Part shown: in pieces, positions 1-8,287 of the stretch | Layout of the letters: each line of letters starts with the position of its first letter | Numbering within the stretch: position 1 is the stretch's first letter | Assembly: GCF_004337695.1 (NCBI RefSeq) | Contig: NZ_SJXJ01000006.1 | Location: forward strand, 124,001 to 188,000 | Reading direction: 5' to 3' | Length of the DNA: 64,000 bases | DNA from: Tenacibaculum sp. M341 | GTDB taxonomy: Bacteria; Bacteroidota; Bacteroidia; Flavobacteriales; Flavobacteriaceae | Translations under genes and position numbers: made by a program | The notes under the pieces: model-generated | What the model was told of the DNA's origin: nothing | The model's input: the letters and a program-made list of their open reading frames with translations, nothing else | Database searches by the model: none

Positions 1-906
1 CTCTTTTACAATCAAATAACCTCCAGTTGCATCATATTGTCCAGTCCAAACTTTAGAGGGCATCATCCCTAAAGCTATATCTGTTAAAAACCTTTTAATT
101 TTATATTGATAAAATTTATGTTCATTTGAAATATCAAAGTTCAATGGATTTTTAGAATTTGTTTTTTCAACTAAGTCGATAATACTCGATCTTTTAGAAG
201 AATAAAACTCATAAACAATTTGAGACAGTATCTCAGGTAACCTACTATCAATAAGAATTAAGTTATTAGAAAAAATTTGTTTTTCAGTTTTTACAAATTC
301 AAACTTACCATTAGAGTTTAAAATAAAATTTATTCTATCCATTATTTTACTTCGAGAAGTAATAGAATTAATCTCTTTTATTTGTAAGGATGTAAGTTTT
401 ATATTAGAAACTCTAAAAATAAAATTAGTCGTTTTACCAGCATTAAGTAAGGTAGAAGGACTCCCTAACTGTGATTTTATACTAAAACCTAATGTTGGTT
501 GTTGATTTGTTCTTTGGTCATGAACAACAATTGTAATATCTGTTTTAGCTGTAGAACTAGCTTTTAAAGAAATGCAATTAATTGATTGCATAAATTTTTC
601 AATTTCTGGAATTGAAAAAGTTCTTTCTTTGTTTTCTTTTATTTTTGTAAGTAAGAATTTGGCTTTTTGTTTAAATTCTGAAATTTCAATTTTTAGAACT
701 TCTTCACCTCCAGAAATGATAATTATTTCGTCTTTAATTGAATATTCGAAACTTCCATTGTTTTCGGTTCTTAAAACGCGTAAAATAGGATAAACTATTC
801 CTTCTAATTTTTCAATGTCTTTATTTCCAAGAAATAATTTTTTGTCTCCAAGTAATTTGAATAGTGTATAAATTTCACTCCATTCCCCTTTGTTTCCTGT
901 AATCAT
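1..906 (-). CDS. HpaII-family type II restriction endonuclease (partial, C-terminus off the window)
   Basis: The reading frame opens at 906 and runs open for 302 codons to the window edge, so the C-terminus is missing. The product starts MITGNKGEWSEIYTLFKLLG and later contains GFSIKSQLGSPSTLLNAG (about residues 140-157) and MMPSKVWTGQYDATGGYL near the cut end; I recognise these as hallmarks of the HpaII restriction enzyme family. A plausible PD-(D/E)xK-like centre is D123 followed by S142-I-K144, but that assignment is inference. The start codon overlaps the stop of the upstream cytosine methyltransferase as ATGA, implying translational coupling with the methylase made first. HpaII itself cuts CCGG; whether this enzyme shares that site cannot be read from the sequence. 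Confidence 0.75.
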   Translation of the reverse strand, partial: MITGNKGEWSEIYTLFKLLGDKKLFLGNKDIEKLEGIVYPILRVLRTENNGSFEYSIKDEIIIISGGEEVLKIEISEFKQKAKFLLTKIKENKERTFSIPEIEKFMQSINCISLKASSTAKTDITIVVHDQRTNQQPTLGFSIKSQLGSPSTLLNAGKTTNFIFRVSNIKLTSLQIKEINSITSRSKIMDRINFILNSNGKFEFVKTEKQIFSNNLILIDSRLPEILSQIVYEFYSSKRSSIIDLVEKTNSKNPLNFDISNEHKFYQYKIKRFLTDIALGMMPSKVWTGQYDATGGYLIVKE

Positions 907-2168
907 GAATTTTTAAGTTTCTCTATAATTTTTTTAGCAGTTGCTTGAATAGCAGGAACAGCTACAGAATTTCCGAATTGTTTATATGCTTGAGCATCAG
1001 AAACTACAATTTTATAATTGTCAGGAAACCCTTGTAGTCTTGCCCACTCCCTTGGAGTCATTTTTCTTATTCCTTCTCTATTTACCTTACCTTTGATATT
1101 GGTTACAGGTGTAAAATCTTTTAGTCTAAAATCATACAGTAAATTTCTTTCTCTTCCCATTCCTCCACAAACAACAGCATTTGCAATTCCATCATTTGAA
1201 ATTATTTCATAACCAAACCCATTTCCTTTATCAGCATGTCGAGCTTTGTGATTTCGTAAAGTCTTTATGTAAGTTTCAGATAAGTAGTATTTAACAGAAA
1301 CAATTTCACTTTCTAAAATGTCATTGACAGATGTTTTTTTCTTTGTTGGTTTTGGATATTCAAATTCGGTTATTTTTAAATCATTTCTGAAACCTACTAT
1401 AAATATTCTTTCTCTATTTTGAGGTACACCAAACTCTTTGGCATTTAGAATCTTCGGTTCAGGAATAAAATAACCGAGATCTTCACGTAATACATTTAGA
1501 ATTGTAGCTAATGTTTTTCCTTTATCATGACTTCTTAATCCTTTCACATTTTCTAGAAAAATGGCTTTTGGTTTTTTCTCTTTTATAATTTCAGCTACAT
1601 CAAAAAATAAAGTTCCTCTTGTATCTTCAAATCCACCTCTTTTTCCTGCGATAGAGAATGCTTGACAAGGAAAACCAGCACATAAAATATCAAAGCCATC
1701 TGGAATATAGTTCTTTGTTGATTTTTTTGTAATATCTCCAAATGGAATTTCTCCAAAATTGGCTTGATAAGTTTGTTTAGAGTATTTGTCCCATTCGCTA
1801 GTAAAAATACATTTACCTTTAAGATTTTGGAGAGCAAGTCTAAAGCCTCCTATTCCAGCGAATAAATCAATGAATTTAAAATCAGGCTTTTTAGGAGCAG
1901 GGAAAGGAACATTTTCTTGTTGAAAAATTAAATACTGTAAAGCTTCTTCAGCAGCTTCATTTGAAACGTTTTTTTCAGGGAATTTATATTTAAATAAGCT
2001 TTTTACATGTTTCAGAGCATCATTTTTGTAAAATTGTGACACTCCATTTTTATGATTATGTAAATAATGTGTAAAAGAAGCTTCTGTATCATGACCTAAT
2101 TCACTAAGTGTTATTTTGAATTTTTTCTCTTCAAAATTTTTAATCGATATTTTCTCTTTTTGACTCAC
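903..2168 (-). CDS. DNA (cytosine-5)-methyltransferase of a type II R-M system
   Basis: C5-cytosine methyltransferase of 421 residues that would protect host DNA from the co-encoded endonuclease. Motif I is DLFAGIGGF (101-109), the catalytic motif IV is GFPCQ with Cys168, motif VI is ENV (206-208), motif VIII is QNRERI (250-255), and the C-terminal motif X region has FGNSV. An N-terminal extension of about 97 residues precedes motif I and is longer than in minimal enzymes such as M.HhaI; its role is unknown. The gene ends in an ATGA overlap with the endonuclease gene, so methylase and nuclease are one transcript. The family is certain; CCGG specificity is inferred only from the partner. Confidence 0.93.
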   Translation of the reverse strand: MSQKEKISIKNFEEKKFKITLSELGHDTEASFTHYLHNHKNGVSQFYKNDALKHVKSLFKYKFPEKNVSNEAAEEALQYLIFQQENVPFPAPKKPDFKFIDLFAGIGGFRLALQNLKGKCIFTSEWDKYSKQTYQANFGEIPFGDITKKSTKNYIPDGFDILCAGFPCQAFSIAGKRGGFEDTRGTLFFDVAEIIKEKKPKAIFLENVKGLRSHDKGKTLATILNVLREDLGYFIPEPKILNAKEFGVPQNRERIFIVGFRNDLKITEFEYPKPTKKKTSVNDILESEIVSVKYYLSETYIKTLRNHKARHADKGNGFGYEIISNDGIANAVVCGGMGRERNLLYDFRLKDFTPVTNIKGKVNREGIRKMTPREWARLQGFPDNYKIVVSDAQAYKQFGNSVAVPAIQATAKKIIEKLKNS

Positions 2169-2553
2169 TCTGCGTACTACAAGTTTTAAGGTTGCAAGTT
2201 ACAAAAAAATATAGTTTTGGGTTTCGTTTATAGTAGTACCCATCGTAATCACCTTATAATTTTTGCTTCAATTATATAAAAATCATGTTTATCTAGTAAT
2301 TATCATTTTCTAAGGTTATTCGTCTGTCATTAAATATGTTATTTCTATAATAGTTACAATTGTTATTAGTGCTTTATATTGAAAAAATAATGAAAATCTA
2401 TAATTTATGATATGTGTAATATAAGTTTACTTTTTTGAAGTCACAATTCTAACAAATTTCAAAAGAACACAAAACATAAAAAAATAAGCCCTCAAAAAAG
2501 GCTTATTATCATTGTTATTTATAAAAGTAGACTTAAAATTTCTAGCTATTGAT
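2169..2553. other. Intergenic region upstream of the R-M operon
   Basis: About 385 bases without a credible gene. It must hold the promoter for the minus-strand methyltransferase, but I see no good CAAAnnTA (reverse-strand minus-7 box) close to the start. The right end carries the terminator of the DUF1348 gene. I saw no inverted C-box of the type used by controller proteins and no controller gene. Confidence 0.5.
2476..2507 (-). terminator. Intrinsic terminator of the DUF1348 gene
   Basis: Perfect 8-bp stem AATAAGCC (2483-2490) with GGCTTATT (2500-2507), 9-nt loop. On the minus strand it is followed by a run of six or seven T, 47 bases beyond the stop of the gene at 2554. Confidence 0.8.
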
Positions 2554-2970
2554 TTAGCTGAATTTTCTTTCATTTTCAGAAATAGACAAATCGTTAATGC
2601 TAGCAAATCTTTTTTTCATTAAACCGTTTTCGTCAAACTCCCAATTTTCATTACCGTAAGCCCTAAACCATTTTCCTTCCTTGTTTTGGTATTCATACTC
2701 AAACCTAACAGCAATTCTGTTGTCAGTATGTGCCCAATATTCTTTTTTCAAGGTATAGTTTAACTCTTTCTCCCATTTTTCGGTTAAAAAATCAACAATT
2801 TGTTCACGTCCTTTTACAAAGGTATCTCTATTTCTCCATTCACTATCTACAGAGTATGCTTTTGATATCTTTTCAGGATTCTTAGAATTCCAAGCATCCT
2901 CGGCTTTTTGTATTTTTATAATAGCATCTTCTAAACTGAAAGGAGGAAGAGGTAATTTTTGTTCTACCAT
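2554..2970 (-). CDS. DUF1348 / NTF2-like (SnoaL-like) family protein
   Basis: A 138-residue cytoplasmic protein that matches the DUF1348 family almost end to end: [20 protein letters not shown] at the N-terminus, [19 protein letters not shown], and the strongly conserved block [20 protein letters not shown] followed by INDLSI. The fold expected is the NTF2-like alpha+beta cone; no catalytic activity is established for the family. It is a single-gene unit with its own terminator downstream. Family usual length is about 140-160 residues, so it is complete. Function unknown. Confidence 0.85.
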   Translation of the reverse strand: MVEQKLPLPPFSLEDAIIKIQKAEDAWNSKNPEKISKAYSVDSEWRNRDTFVKGREQIVDFLTEKWEKELNYTLKKEYWAHTDNRIAVRFEYEYQNKEGKWFRAYGNENWEFDENGLMKKRFASINDLSISENERKFS

Positions 2971-3053
2971 AATTATTATTTAAATAGTCAGTAAAACATA
3001 AGTCGGAACAAGGACTTTTTTATTACATTTAAGAGTAATTACCAGAGAGAGTA

Positions 3054-3584
3054 CTATTTTTTTGGTCTGTTATACCACTTGTAATTATTCCAATGTTTTA
3101 ATTTCTTCCATTGATTTATTGTAGTATTATTTTTTATAGGTTCATTTTTATCATTAACAAATTCGCCTCCTAAATCAAATAATGTTTTATTCAATGATAT
3201 AGCGAAGTAATTACGATTAGCATCAAACTCTATTTCTATTATTTTTTCTGTTATGTAAAAGTTTATTTCATAGAATAAGTTGTTGTAAAATTGAAAACTA
3301 TTTATATGATTGATTTTGTTACTTTCATCTTTTATAGTTTCCCATTCTTGATTAAATTTTTTCTTTTTAAAATCATCATATTTTTTAGTGTCTTGACTTA
3401 ATTTTTCAATAGTAGACTTACCATCTAGAGGAAGTTCTAATAAAGTTATGTCAGCTTTGAGCCAAATATCCAATCCAGTTTGTTTTTTGAATTGTTTTTG
3501 AATTTGTTCAACAGAGGGTAATTTTTTATGAAAACTTATCCTTGAAATATTTAATCCCATAACCTTTTTCTTATTTTTAAACAA
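3054..3584 (-). CDS. Hypothetical protein
   Basis: A 176-residue lysine-rich protein that I do not recognise. There is no signal peptide or membrane segment. Predicted content is mixed: a charged helical middle (KKYDDFKKKKFNQEWETIKDE) and beta-type stretches such as EINFYITEKIIEIEFDANR. Translation could instead start at the second methionine, residue 9 (MGLNISRI), at about 3560, which removes a short lysine-rich leader. It stands alone between two minus-strand genes with gaps of about 85 bases on each side. Confidence 0.6.
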   Translation of the reverse strand: MFKNKKKVMGLNISRISFHKKLPSVEQIQKQFKKQTGLDIWLKADITLLELPLDGKSTIEKLSQDTKKYDDFKKKKFNQEWETIKDESNKINHINSFQFYNNLFYEINFYITEKIIEIEFDANRNYFAISLNKTLFDLGGEFVNDKNEPIKNNTTINQWKKLKHWNNYKWYNRPKK

Positions 3585-3669
3585 ATATAAGTTTTAACCA
3601 AAAAAACTCAAACCAACAGATTTGAGCTTTTTGTATTATAAGAAGGGTTTGGGTTTTTAAATTTTCAGA

Positions 3670-4932
3670 TTAAAACAATACTGAAGCCTGTCCGTATTGG
3701 AAATGAATTGGATTATGACCAGGATCTTTAGTAAACATGTACAAATCTTTCGGAGCTTTTTCAAACAACATAATAATATCAGAACCTCCAAATCTAAACT
3801 TTCCAAACTCCTGACCTTTTACCACTGTTTTACCTTGTAATTCTGTATACATATCAACTCCAGAAACCTGACACATTCCAATAGGTAAAATAGCAACTTT
3901 ACCTACTTCTGGTCCACCATCCATTACCACTAAACCTCTAGCCTGTGTAAATTCATAACCATTACCAGCGCCATCCGGAGCATCCCATTCACCATCTTTT
4001 AAATCTACATTCAAATACACATTTCCTTCTACAGGAATAATTTCTAAAACTTGTCCTGCTACTGGCGTGTGAAAACGGTGATAATCAAACGGACTTAAAA
4101 AGTAATGTACAAATGTTCCTCCATAAAAGTTTTCAGCATATTTACTGTGTTGCAACAACTCATCAACAGTACCAATTGTGTGTGTATGTTTTAAACATAT
4201 TTTAGCTGGAGTTTTATCTTTCTCTATAACATTTCCTTTATCATCAATAGGATAGAATTTCTTGTAGGTACAATCTGCAGGTGAAACAACAACCTTATTG
4301 TCTTTTGGTGAAGCAATTGGACGTAATGGACTAATACCTGTTTCTGGATCAGAATGATTGAACTCTCTGTAGAAAAACTGATTGAATGTTTTCCAATTTT
4401 TCATATTGTCTTTATACAAATCAAAGTTATACATTGTATTGGCTCTAAACGAATCTAAACTATCCTGAGTTAAAGATGCTTCAGTATCTAAGAAAATTCC
4501 CCAAGAATTGGCTGCATCTACCAACCAATTTGCAAACTTCTTATAGCTTTGCATGGTAAGATCTGTCCCAGGAATTTTTTGATCAATTAACCAATAGTAT
4601 TGACATAATAAATCGTATACTTTTTTGTTATATCCGTTCTTTTCATTGTTACTTTTCCATGCTGTTGGATAGTTAGGATCGTTTTTTTCATTTGGCACCA
4701 TTCTATTATAAACATCAATATAATTATAATACTCTTCTACATTTGTTGGCCATCCATGCCCTTTTAATTCATCATCTATAGCATGATATAAATCTGAGTT
4801 TAATTGTTGTTTTGCTTTTTTTACTGCTATTGATAAAGAAGCGTTTAATGCTTCAGCCATTTGAGGGTCTTCAGAAAGAATAGTTTTTAGCTTTTCTACA
4901 ACCATTAAGTGAGATTGAACTTGTGTTTCCAT
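3670..4932 (-). CDS. Phosphatidylserine decarboxylase-like pyruvoyl enzyme with N-terminal PSD-associated domain
   Basis: A 420-residue member of the large phosphatidylserine decarboxylase subgroup that carries an extra N-terminal 'PSD-associated' domain (roughly residues 90-180 here). The catalytic half includes SPADCTYKKF, FVHYFLSPFDYHRFHTPVAG with the conserved histidines, and near the C-terminus FRFGGSDIIMLFE; the self-cleaving Gly-Ser that yields the pyruvoyl group would be G383-S384. The motif is GGS rather than the LGST of classical Psd. Members of this subgroup include decarboxylases of other amines (fungal tryptophan decarboxylase PsiD belongs here), so phosphatidylserine as the substrate is not assured. 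No signal peptide or transmembrane helix is obvious. Monocistronic. Confidence 0.85.
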   Translation of the reverse strand: METQVQSHLMVVEKLKTILSEDPQMAEALNASLSIAVKKAKQQLNSDLYHAIDDELKGHGWPTNVEEYYNYIDVYNRMVPNEKNDPNYPTAWKSNNEKNGYNKKVYDLLCQYYWLIDQKIPGTDLTMQSYKKFANWLVDAANSWGIFLDTEASLTQDSLDSFRANTMYNFDLYKDNMKNWKTFNQFFYREFNHSDPETGISPLRPIASPKDNKVVVSPADCTYKKFYPIDDKGNVIEKDKTPAKICLKHTHTIGTVDELLQHSKYAENFYGGTFVHYFLSPFDYHRFHTPVAGQVLEIIPVEGNVYLNVDLKDGEWDAPDGAGNGYEFTQARGLVVMDGGPEVGKVAILPIGMCQVSGVDMYTELQGKTVVKGQEFGKFRFGGSDIIMLFEKAPKDLYMFTKDPGHNPIHFQYGQASVLF

Positions 4933-5147
4933 TTTGTTGTTGTTTTAAGTTTGTTAATGAGAGATATTTGATACAACCAGTTTTGAGGTTGTTGATCAAA
5001 GTTCTAAAAAACAACAGTTTAATAGTGCTAAAATGTAATGGAAGTGCGATTTACAAGTATAATGGATGGTTTATTGGGTATGAGCGAATTTTGTTTAGTA
5101 AAAGTGTAAATACAGAAATACAGTGAACTAAAATCACTGACAATTGC

Positions 5148-5894
5148 TTACTTCTTATTCAAACTGCTTACTAATTCAAAACCTGTTATTCCAGTAATTC
5201 CAAAAGTAGGATAAGATAAACTCTCACAAGCAGCATCACCATACATAAAATTGAAAATTAGATTATAATCGGTGCTTTCTTTATGTTTTTCAAAATAAGA
5301 ATGTAAAAAGTCGATTTCTTTTGAGTTGATTTTTGCAGAAACTTTCTTCGGATTTATATTTTGGTGAACGAAATATTCTTGTTGAACAAAATCATTTAAA
5401 GTTTGTAGCCTTTTATCCGTAGTTATCCAAAAAATGGTTCTGTATATGTATTCTTTTACTCTTTTTATAATTAATGTTTCAGAATACATTTCACTCGTCC
5501 AAAAATAAGGAACACAAAAGTTTCTAGTTACAAAAGCATTTAATTTAAACTTGCTGTCAAAATCTGTAGTATAAAAATTAGTCCATCCACCCTTTAAATC
5601 GTCAGCAACATTGATGAAAATTTTAAACGTGTTGTTGTTTTTTAGGTTGATGTTTGTGTTGATTTCAGAAATTACATCAGTTATTATAGCTTCTGCATTC
5701 AGGTTTTTTAATTCCTCAATTTTCTGAACTACATGTTCTTTAGCCATCGGATTAAATCCAGAAATAGGAACATCTAAATCATTATTTGTATCACCTTTTA
5801 ATAAGGCTAAATATTCTTTAAAACGCTCAGGAGATCGAGGCTTGCTATAAATTTCAAGCATTTTGTCTAAAACGGGAACAATTTCAAATTTCAT
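5148..5894 (-). CDS. Hypothetical protein, last gene of the exonuclease operon
   Basis: A 248-residue soluble protein without signal peptide; I do not recognise the family. Notable stretches are SPERFKEYLALLKG, ISGFNPMAKEHV, FKIFINVADDLKGGWTNFYT, and a glycine-rich end FGITGITGFELV. The start codon overlaps the stop of the DUF2306 gene as ATGA (5891-5894), so it is translationally coupled to a membrane protein of unknown function. It is the fourth and final gene of a minus-strand unit. Codon use and base composition resemble the neighbours. Confidence 0.6.
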   Translation of the reverse strand: MKFEIVPVLDKMLEIYSKPRSPERFKEYLALLKGDTNNDLDVPISGFNPMAKEHVVQKIEELKNLNAEAIITDVISEINTNINLKNNNTFKIFINVADDLKGGWTNFYTTDFDSKFKLNAFVTRNFCVPYFWTSEMYSETLIIKRVKEYIYRTIFWITTDKRLQTLNDFVQQEYFVHQNINPKKVSAKINSKEIDFLHSYFEKHKESTDYNLIFNFMYGDAACESLSYPTFGITGITGFELVSSLNKK

Positions 5895-6538
5895 ACTGTT
5901 TTTTTAGAAGGTTTAACTCGATTTATTAAGTATAATTCTACCAGAATTAAATTAACTAACCATCCTAGCCAAGATACAATTTTGTATGTATCCATTGGAG
6001 GTAAGGCAATTGTGGATACAATAATCCATTTAAATAATCGCAAACTAATAGCCGAAAGCGTTAAAGCATAACTTCTATACATGAATTTTTTATGTTGTAT
6101 CCAATTTTTTTCTTTTGCAAAAGTGTATGCTTTGTAGGTAAATACAAACCAAAGAATTGCTTGTAGTGTAAAAGAAATCTTTGAATACACTCCACCATTT
6201 GCATAAAATGCCATTACAAGTCCAGAAGGGCTGGCAACACAAAGGATAAGTAAAATGTATAGTTTACCCAGATTTTTATGCAATGTTGGAAATTGTAACC
6301 TTACAGATGATGAAAACTGCGGAATTCCTAATAGCAAGGTAAAAATACTGGTGTATACATGACTAAAAAAGGCAATTTGATAATGTTTGTAACCAATAAC
6401 ATCATCTTTTACATTTAAAAAAGCTACATCTAACTTTAAAGGAACGTATTGAGCTGTTATTAATATCATCAAATAAGAAAAATACAATAGCGATACGTAG
6501 TAAATACTTTTTAAAATATAATTGAATGTTTGAGGCAT
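5891..6538 (-). CDS. DUF2306 family integral membrane protein
   Basis: A 215-residue membrane protein with about six hydrophobic segments. The conserved features of DUF2306 are present: HVYTSIFTLLLGIPQF in the second helix region, LHKNLGKLYI, and WIQHKKFMYRSYALT, where the histidines sit near helix ends. Function of the family is not established; the paired histidines have suggested a haem or metal role, which is inference. It starts 9 bases after the YARHG lipoprotein gene and overlaps the next gene by four bases, so it is co-transcribed with both. Confidence 0.8.
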   Translation of the reverse strand: MPQTFNYILKSIYYVSLLYFSYLMILITAQYVPLKLDVAFLNVKDDVIGYKHYQIAFFSHVYTSIFTLLLGIPQFSSSVRLQFPTLHKNLGKLYILLILCVASPSGLVMAFYANGGVYSKISFTLQAILWFVFTYKAYTFAKEKNWIQHKKFMYRSYALTLSAISLRLFKWIIVSTIALPPMDTYKIVSWLGWLVNLILVELYLINRVKPSKKTV

Positions 6539-6547
6539 AATTACAAT

Positions 6548-7483
6548 TTATCCTCTTCCGAAATAGTCGTAATATTCACTTGCATTTTTCTCATATTTTA
6601 AAAGCAATTGTATATTTTGCTTTTCAATATCAGTAAAATCACTTTTTATATCTGTATGTACAGGAATGTACCAGCTTTGAGCATCGAAAAACACACGTAA
6701 AGGTCTACTTTTAAAAGAATATCCATGTCTTGCATAAATAGCATTTCTAATAATAGTTAAATCGCCTTTTTTTAAGTTTTCAACATCTGATTTTGAAAGT
6801 ACTGTATTAGACGCATTCATTTCATAAATCAAATCTGTAGCTGTAGCAAACTCACTCGAAATCCATTTTTCAACATTACCATTTCCCATGTCTTGAGTAA
6901 TTGTTTTCCATTTTACATACATAGTAGTTTCATCTAACATAGTATTAGGATTGTAAGTAAATTCTTTTTTATCTAATGTGTATTTTCTCTTTTTTATGTT
7001 GATGTTTTTATAGGCTTCCCAAGTACCAAAAAGCTGATTGTTTGAAATTGTAAAATTGAATTCGCCATCATATTTATCATCGCCAGGTTCTTTTACTTTA
7101 AAATGAAAATCGTCACCTTGCTTTTCAATTGTTCCTTCAAAAGGTCTGTCGTTTCCAGCCACAATACTATGTCCAAACACTAAGTTTTCTGCAATAGAAT
7201 CTATAGAAATGTTGATTTTATTTTGTCTGTTCCATTCAAAACCACCACCAACGTTTACAGCTTTTTCATCATAATTATTACCATCATTTCTTTCAAAAAA
7301 ACCAACCCAATACCCAATTAAAGGATTCTTTTTTACTTTTTCTGGAGTTTTTTTGATTGCTTCGGATGAGGTGTTTTCAACTTTAGTACCCTCCTCAACA
7401 GTAATTTTAGAATCAGGGTTTTTGATGTCTGTTTTACAGCTAATAATAATTAGTGAAAGTACGATTAAAACAATTTTTTTCAT
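6548..7483 (-). CDS. YARHG-domain lipoprotein
   Basis: A 311-residue lipoprotein. The signal peptide MKKIVLIVLSLIIISCKTD ends in a lipobox with Cys16. After a linker, a beta-rich middle region (about 50-170) begins with LIGYWVGFFERND. The C-terminal part carries the YARHG domain, NAIYARHGYSFKSRPLRVFF (about residues 247-266), followed by WYIPVHTDIKSDFTDIEKQN. YARHG modules occur in extracytoplasmic bacterial proteins, often in peptidases and lipoproteins, and are thought to bind envelope ligands. It lies 23 bases downstream of the exonuclease gene and 9 bases before DUF2306. Confidence 0.85.
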   Translation of the reverse strand: MKKIVLIVLSLIIISCKTDIKNPDSKITVEEGTKVENTSSEAIKKTPEKVKKNPLIGYWVGFFERNDGNNYDEKAVNVGGGFEWNRQNKINISIDSIAENLVFGHSIVAGNDRPFEGTIEKQGDDFHFKVKEPGDDKYDGEFNFTISNNQLFGTWEAYKNINIKKRKYTLDKKEFTYNPNTMLDETTMYVKWKTITQDMGNGNVEKWISSEFATATDLIYEMNASNTVLSKSDVENLKKGDLTIIRNAIYARHGYSFKSRPLRVFFDAQSWYIPVHTDIKSDFTDIEKQNIQLLLKYEKNASEYYDYFGRG

Positions 7484-7506
7484 TTTTTAACTTTTTGAGA
7501 TGGATT

Positions 7507-8223
7507 TTAAACTCGAATAATATTTTGCTCTTCTAAGATAGGTAAATTATTAAAACGCAATAAAATTTGTGCAATAGCAATGGTGTCTTGTTCGCAGTAT
7601 TTTGCAATACGAGGTAAATTTTGATCTTTATAATAAACAGCAGCTACTTTACTACCATCAATATCTTGTTTGGGAGATGGAATACCGAGAATATGAGTCA
7701 ATAACTTTAAAGAAGTATAATGTTTATAATCGCCAAACTTCCATAATTCCATAGTATCAATATGCGGAATTTCCCAAGGTTTTTTACCAAACAAACGTAG
7801 TTTTAATGGCAATTCAATTTGATGAATAACCATTCTACGAGCAATGTATGGAAAATCGAATTCTTTACCGTTGTGCGCACATAGTAAGTGCTTTTTTTGA
7901 TTGAAATGTGTGTCTAAAAGACTTTTAAAATCTAATAAAATATTCTTTTCATCCTCACCAGAAAAAGAAGTGATTCGCAATTGCATTTCATTATTAGTGT
8001 TCACAAAATAACCTACAGAAATACAGATGATTTTACCAAACTCAGCCCAAATACCAGCATTATTATAAAATTCTTCAGCAGATAATTCTCCTTTTCGTTT
8101 GTATTGTGTTTTATGAGCGTATAATTCTTGAGTTTCCTCTGCAAGATTTTCCCAATCTTCTTGTTGAGGTACTGTTTCAATGTCTAAAAATAAAACGTTG
8201 TAAATATCAATAGCATCAATCAT
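7507..8223 (-). CDS. 3'-5' exonuclease, DnaQ-like (PolB exonuclease-related)
   Basis: A 238-residue predicted nuclease of the DEDDy type, related to the exonuclease domain of family B polymerases. ExoI motif LFLDIETVPQ gives Asp14 and Glu16; ExoII is CAHNGKEFDFPYI; ExoIII is YCEQDTIAIAQ with the Tyr and Asp spaced as in DEDDy enzymes. No polymerase domain follows. It heads a four-gene minus-strand operon. A reverse-strand minus-7 box (CAAAGATA, 8255-8262) lies about 32 bases before the start and overlaps the T-run of the aminopeptidase terminator, so the operon promoter is packed against the upstream gene end. In vivo substrate unknown. Confidence 0.88.
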   Translation of the reverse strand: MIDAIDIYNVLFLDIETVPQQEDWENLAEETQELYAHKTQYKRKGELSAEEFYNNAGIWAEFGKIICISVGYFVNTNNEMQLRITSFSGEDEKNILLDFKSLLDTHFNQKKHLLCAHNGKEFDFPYIARRMVIHQIELPLKLRLFGKKPWEIPHIDTMELWKFGDYKHYTSLKLLTHILGIPSPKQDIDGSKVAAVYYKDQNLPRIAKYCEQDTIAIAQILLRFNNLPILEEQNIIRV

Positions 8224-8254
8224 AGCAAAACTTAATTTAAAAGCAATTGTATTA

Positions 8255-8262
8255 CAAAGATA
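8255..8262 (-). promoter_or_regulatory. Minus-7 element for the exonuclease operon
   Basis: CAAAGATA on the plus strand reads TATCTTTG on the minus strand, a perfect TAnnTTTG. Predicted start lies about 25 bases upstream of the exonuclease ATG. No clear minus-33 TTTG was found. Confidence 0.5.
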
Positions 8263-8287
8263 AAAAAAACCAGTCTTATGACTGGTT
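8262..8287 (-). terminator. Terminator overlapping the end of the aminopeptidase gene
   Basis: Perfect 8-bp stem AACCAGTC / GACTGGTT (8280-8287 with 8268-8275). The TAA stop codon sits in the four-base loop, the last sense codons form the upstream arm, and a run of eight T follows on the minus strand. Confidence 0.85.

Noticed and set aside
4923-5126. A 67-codon plus-strand frame upstream of the decarboxylase gene
   Set aside because: It starts inside the decarboxylase start region on the other strand, has no promoter and no plausible protein composition.
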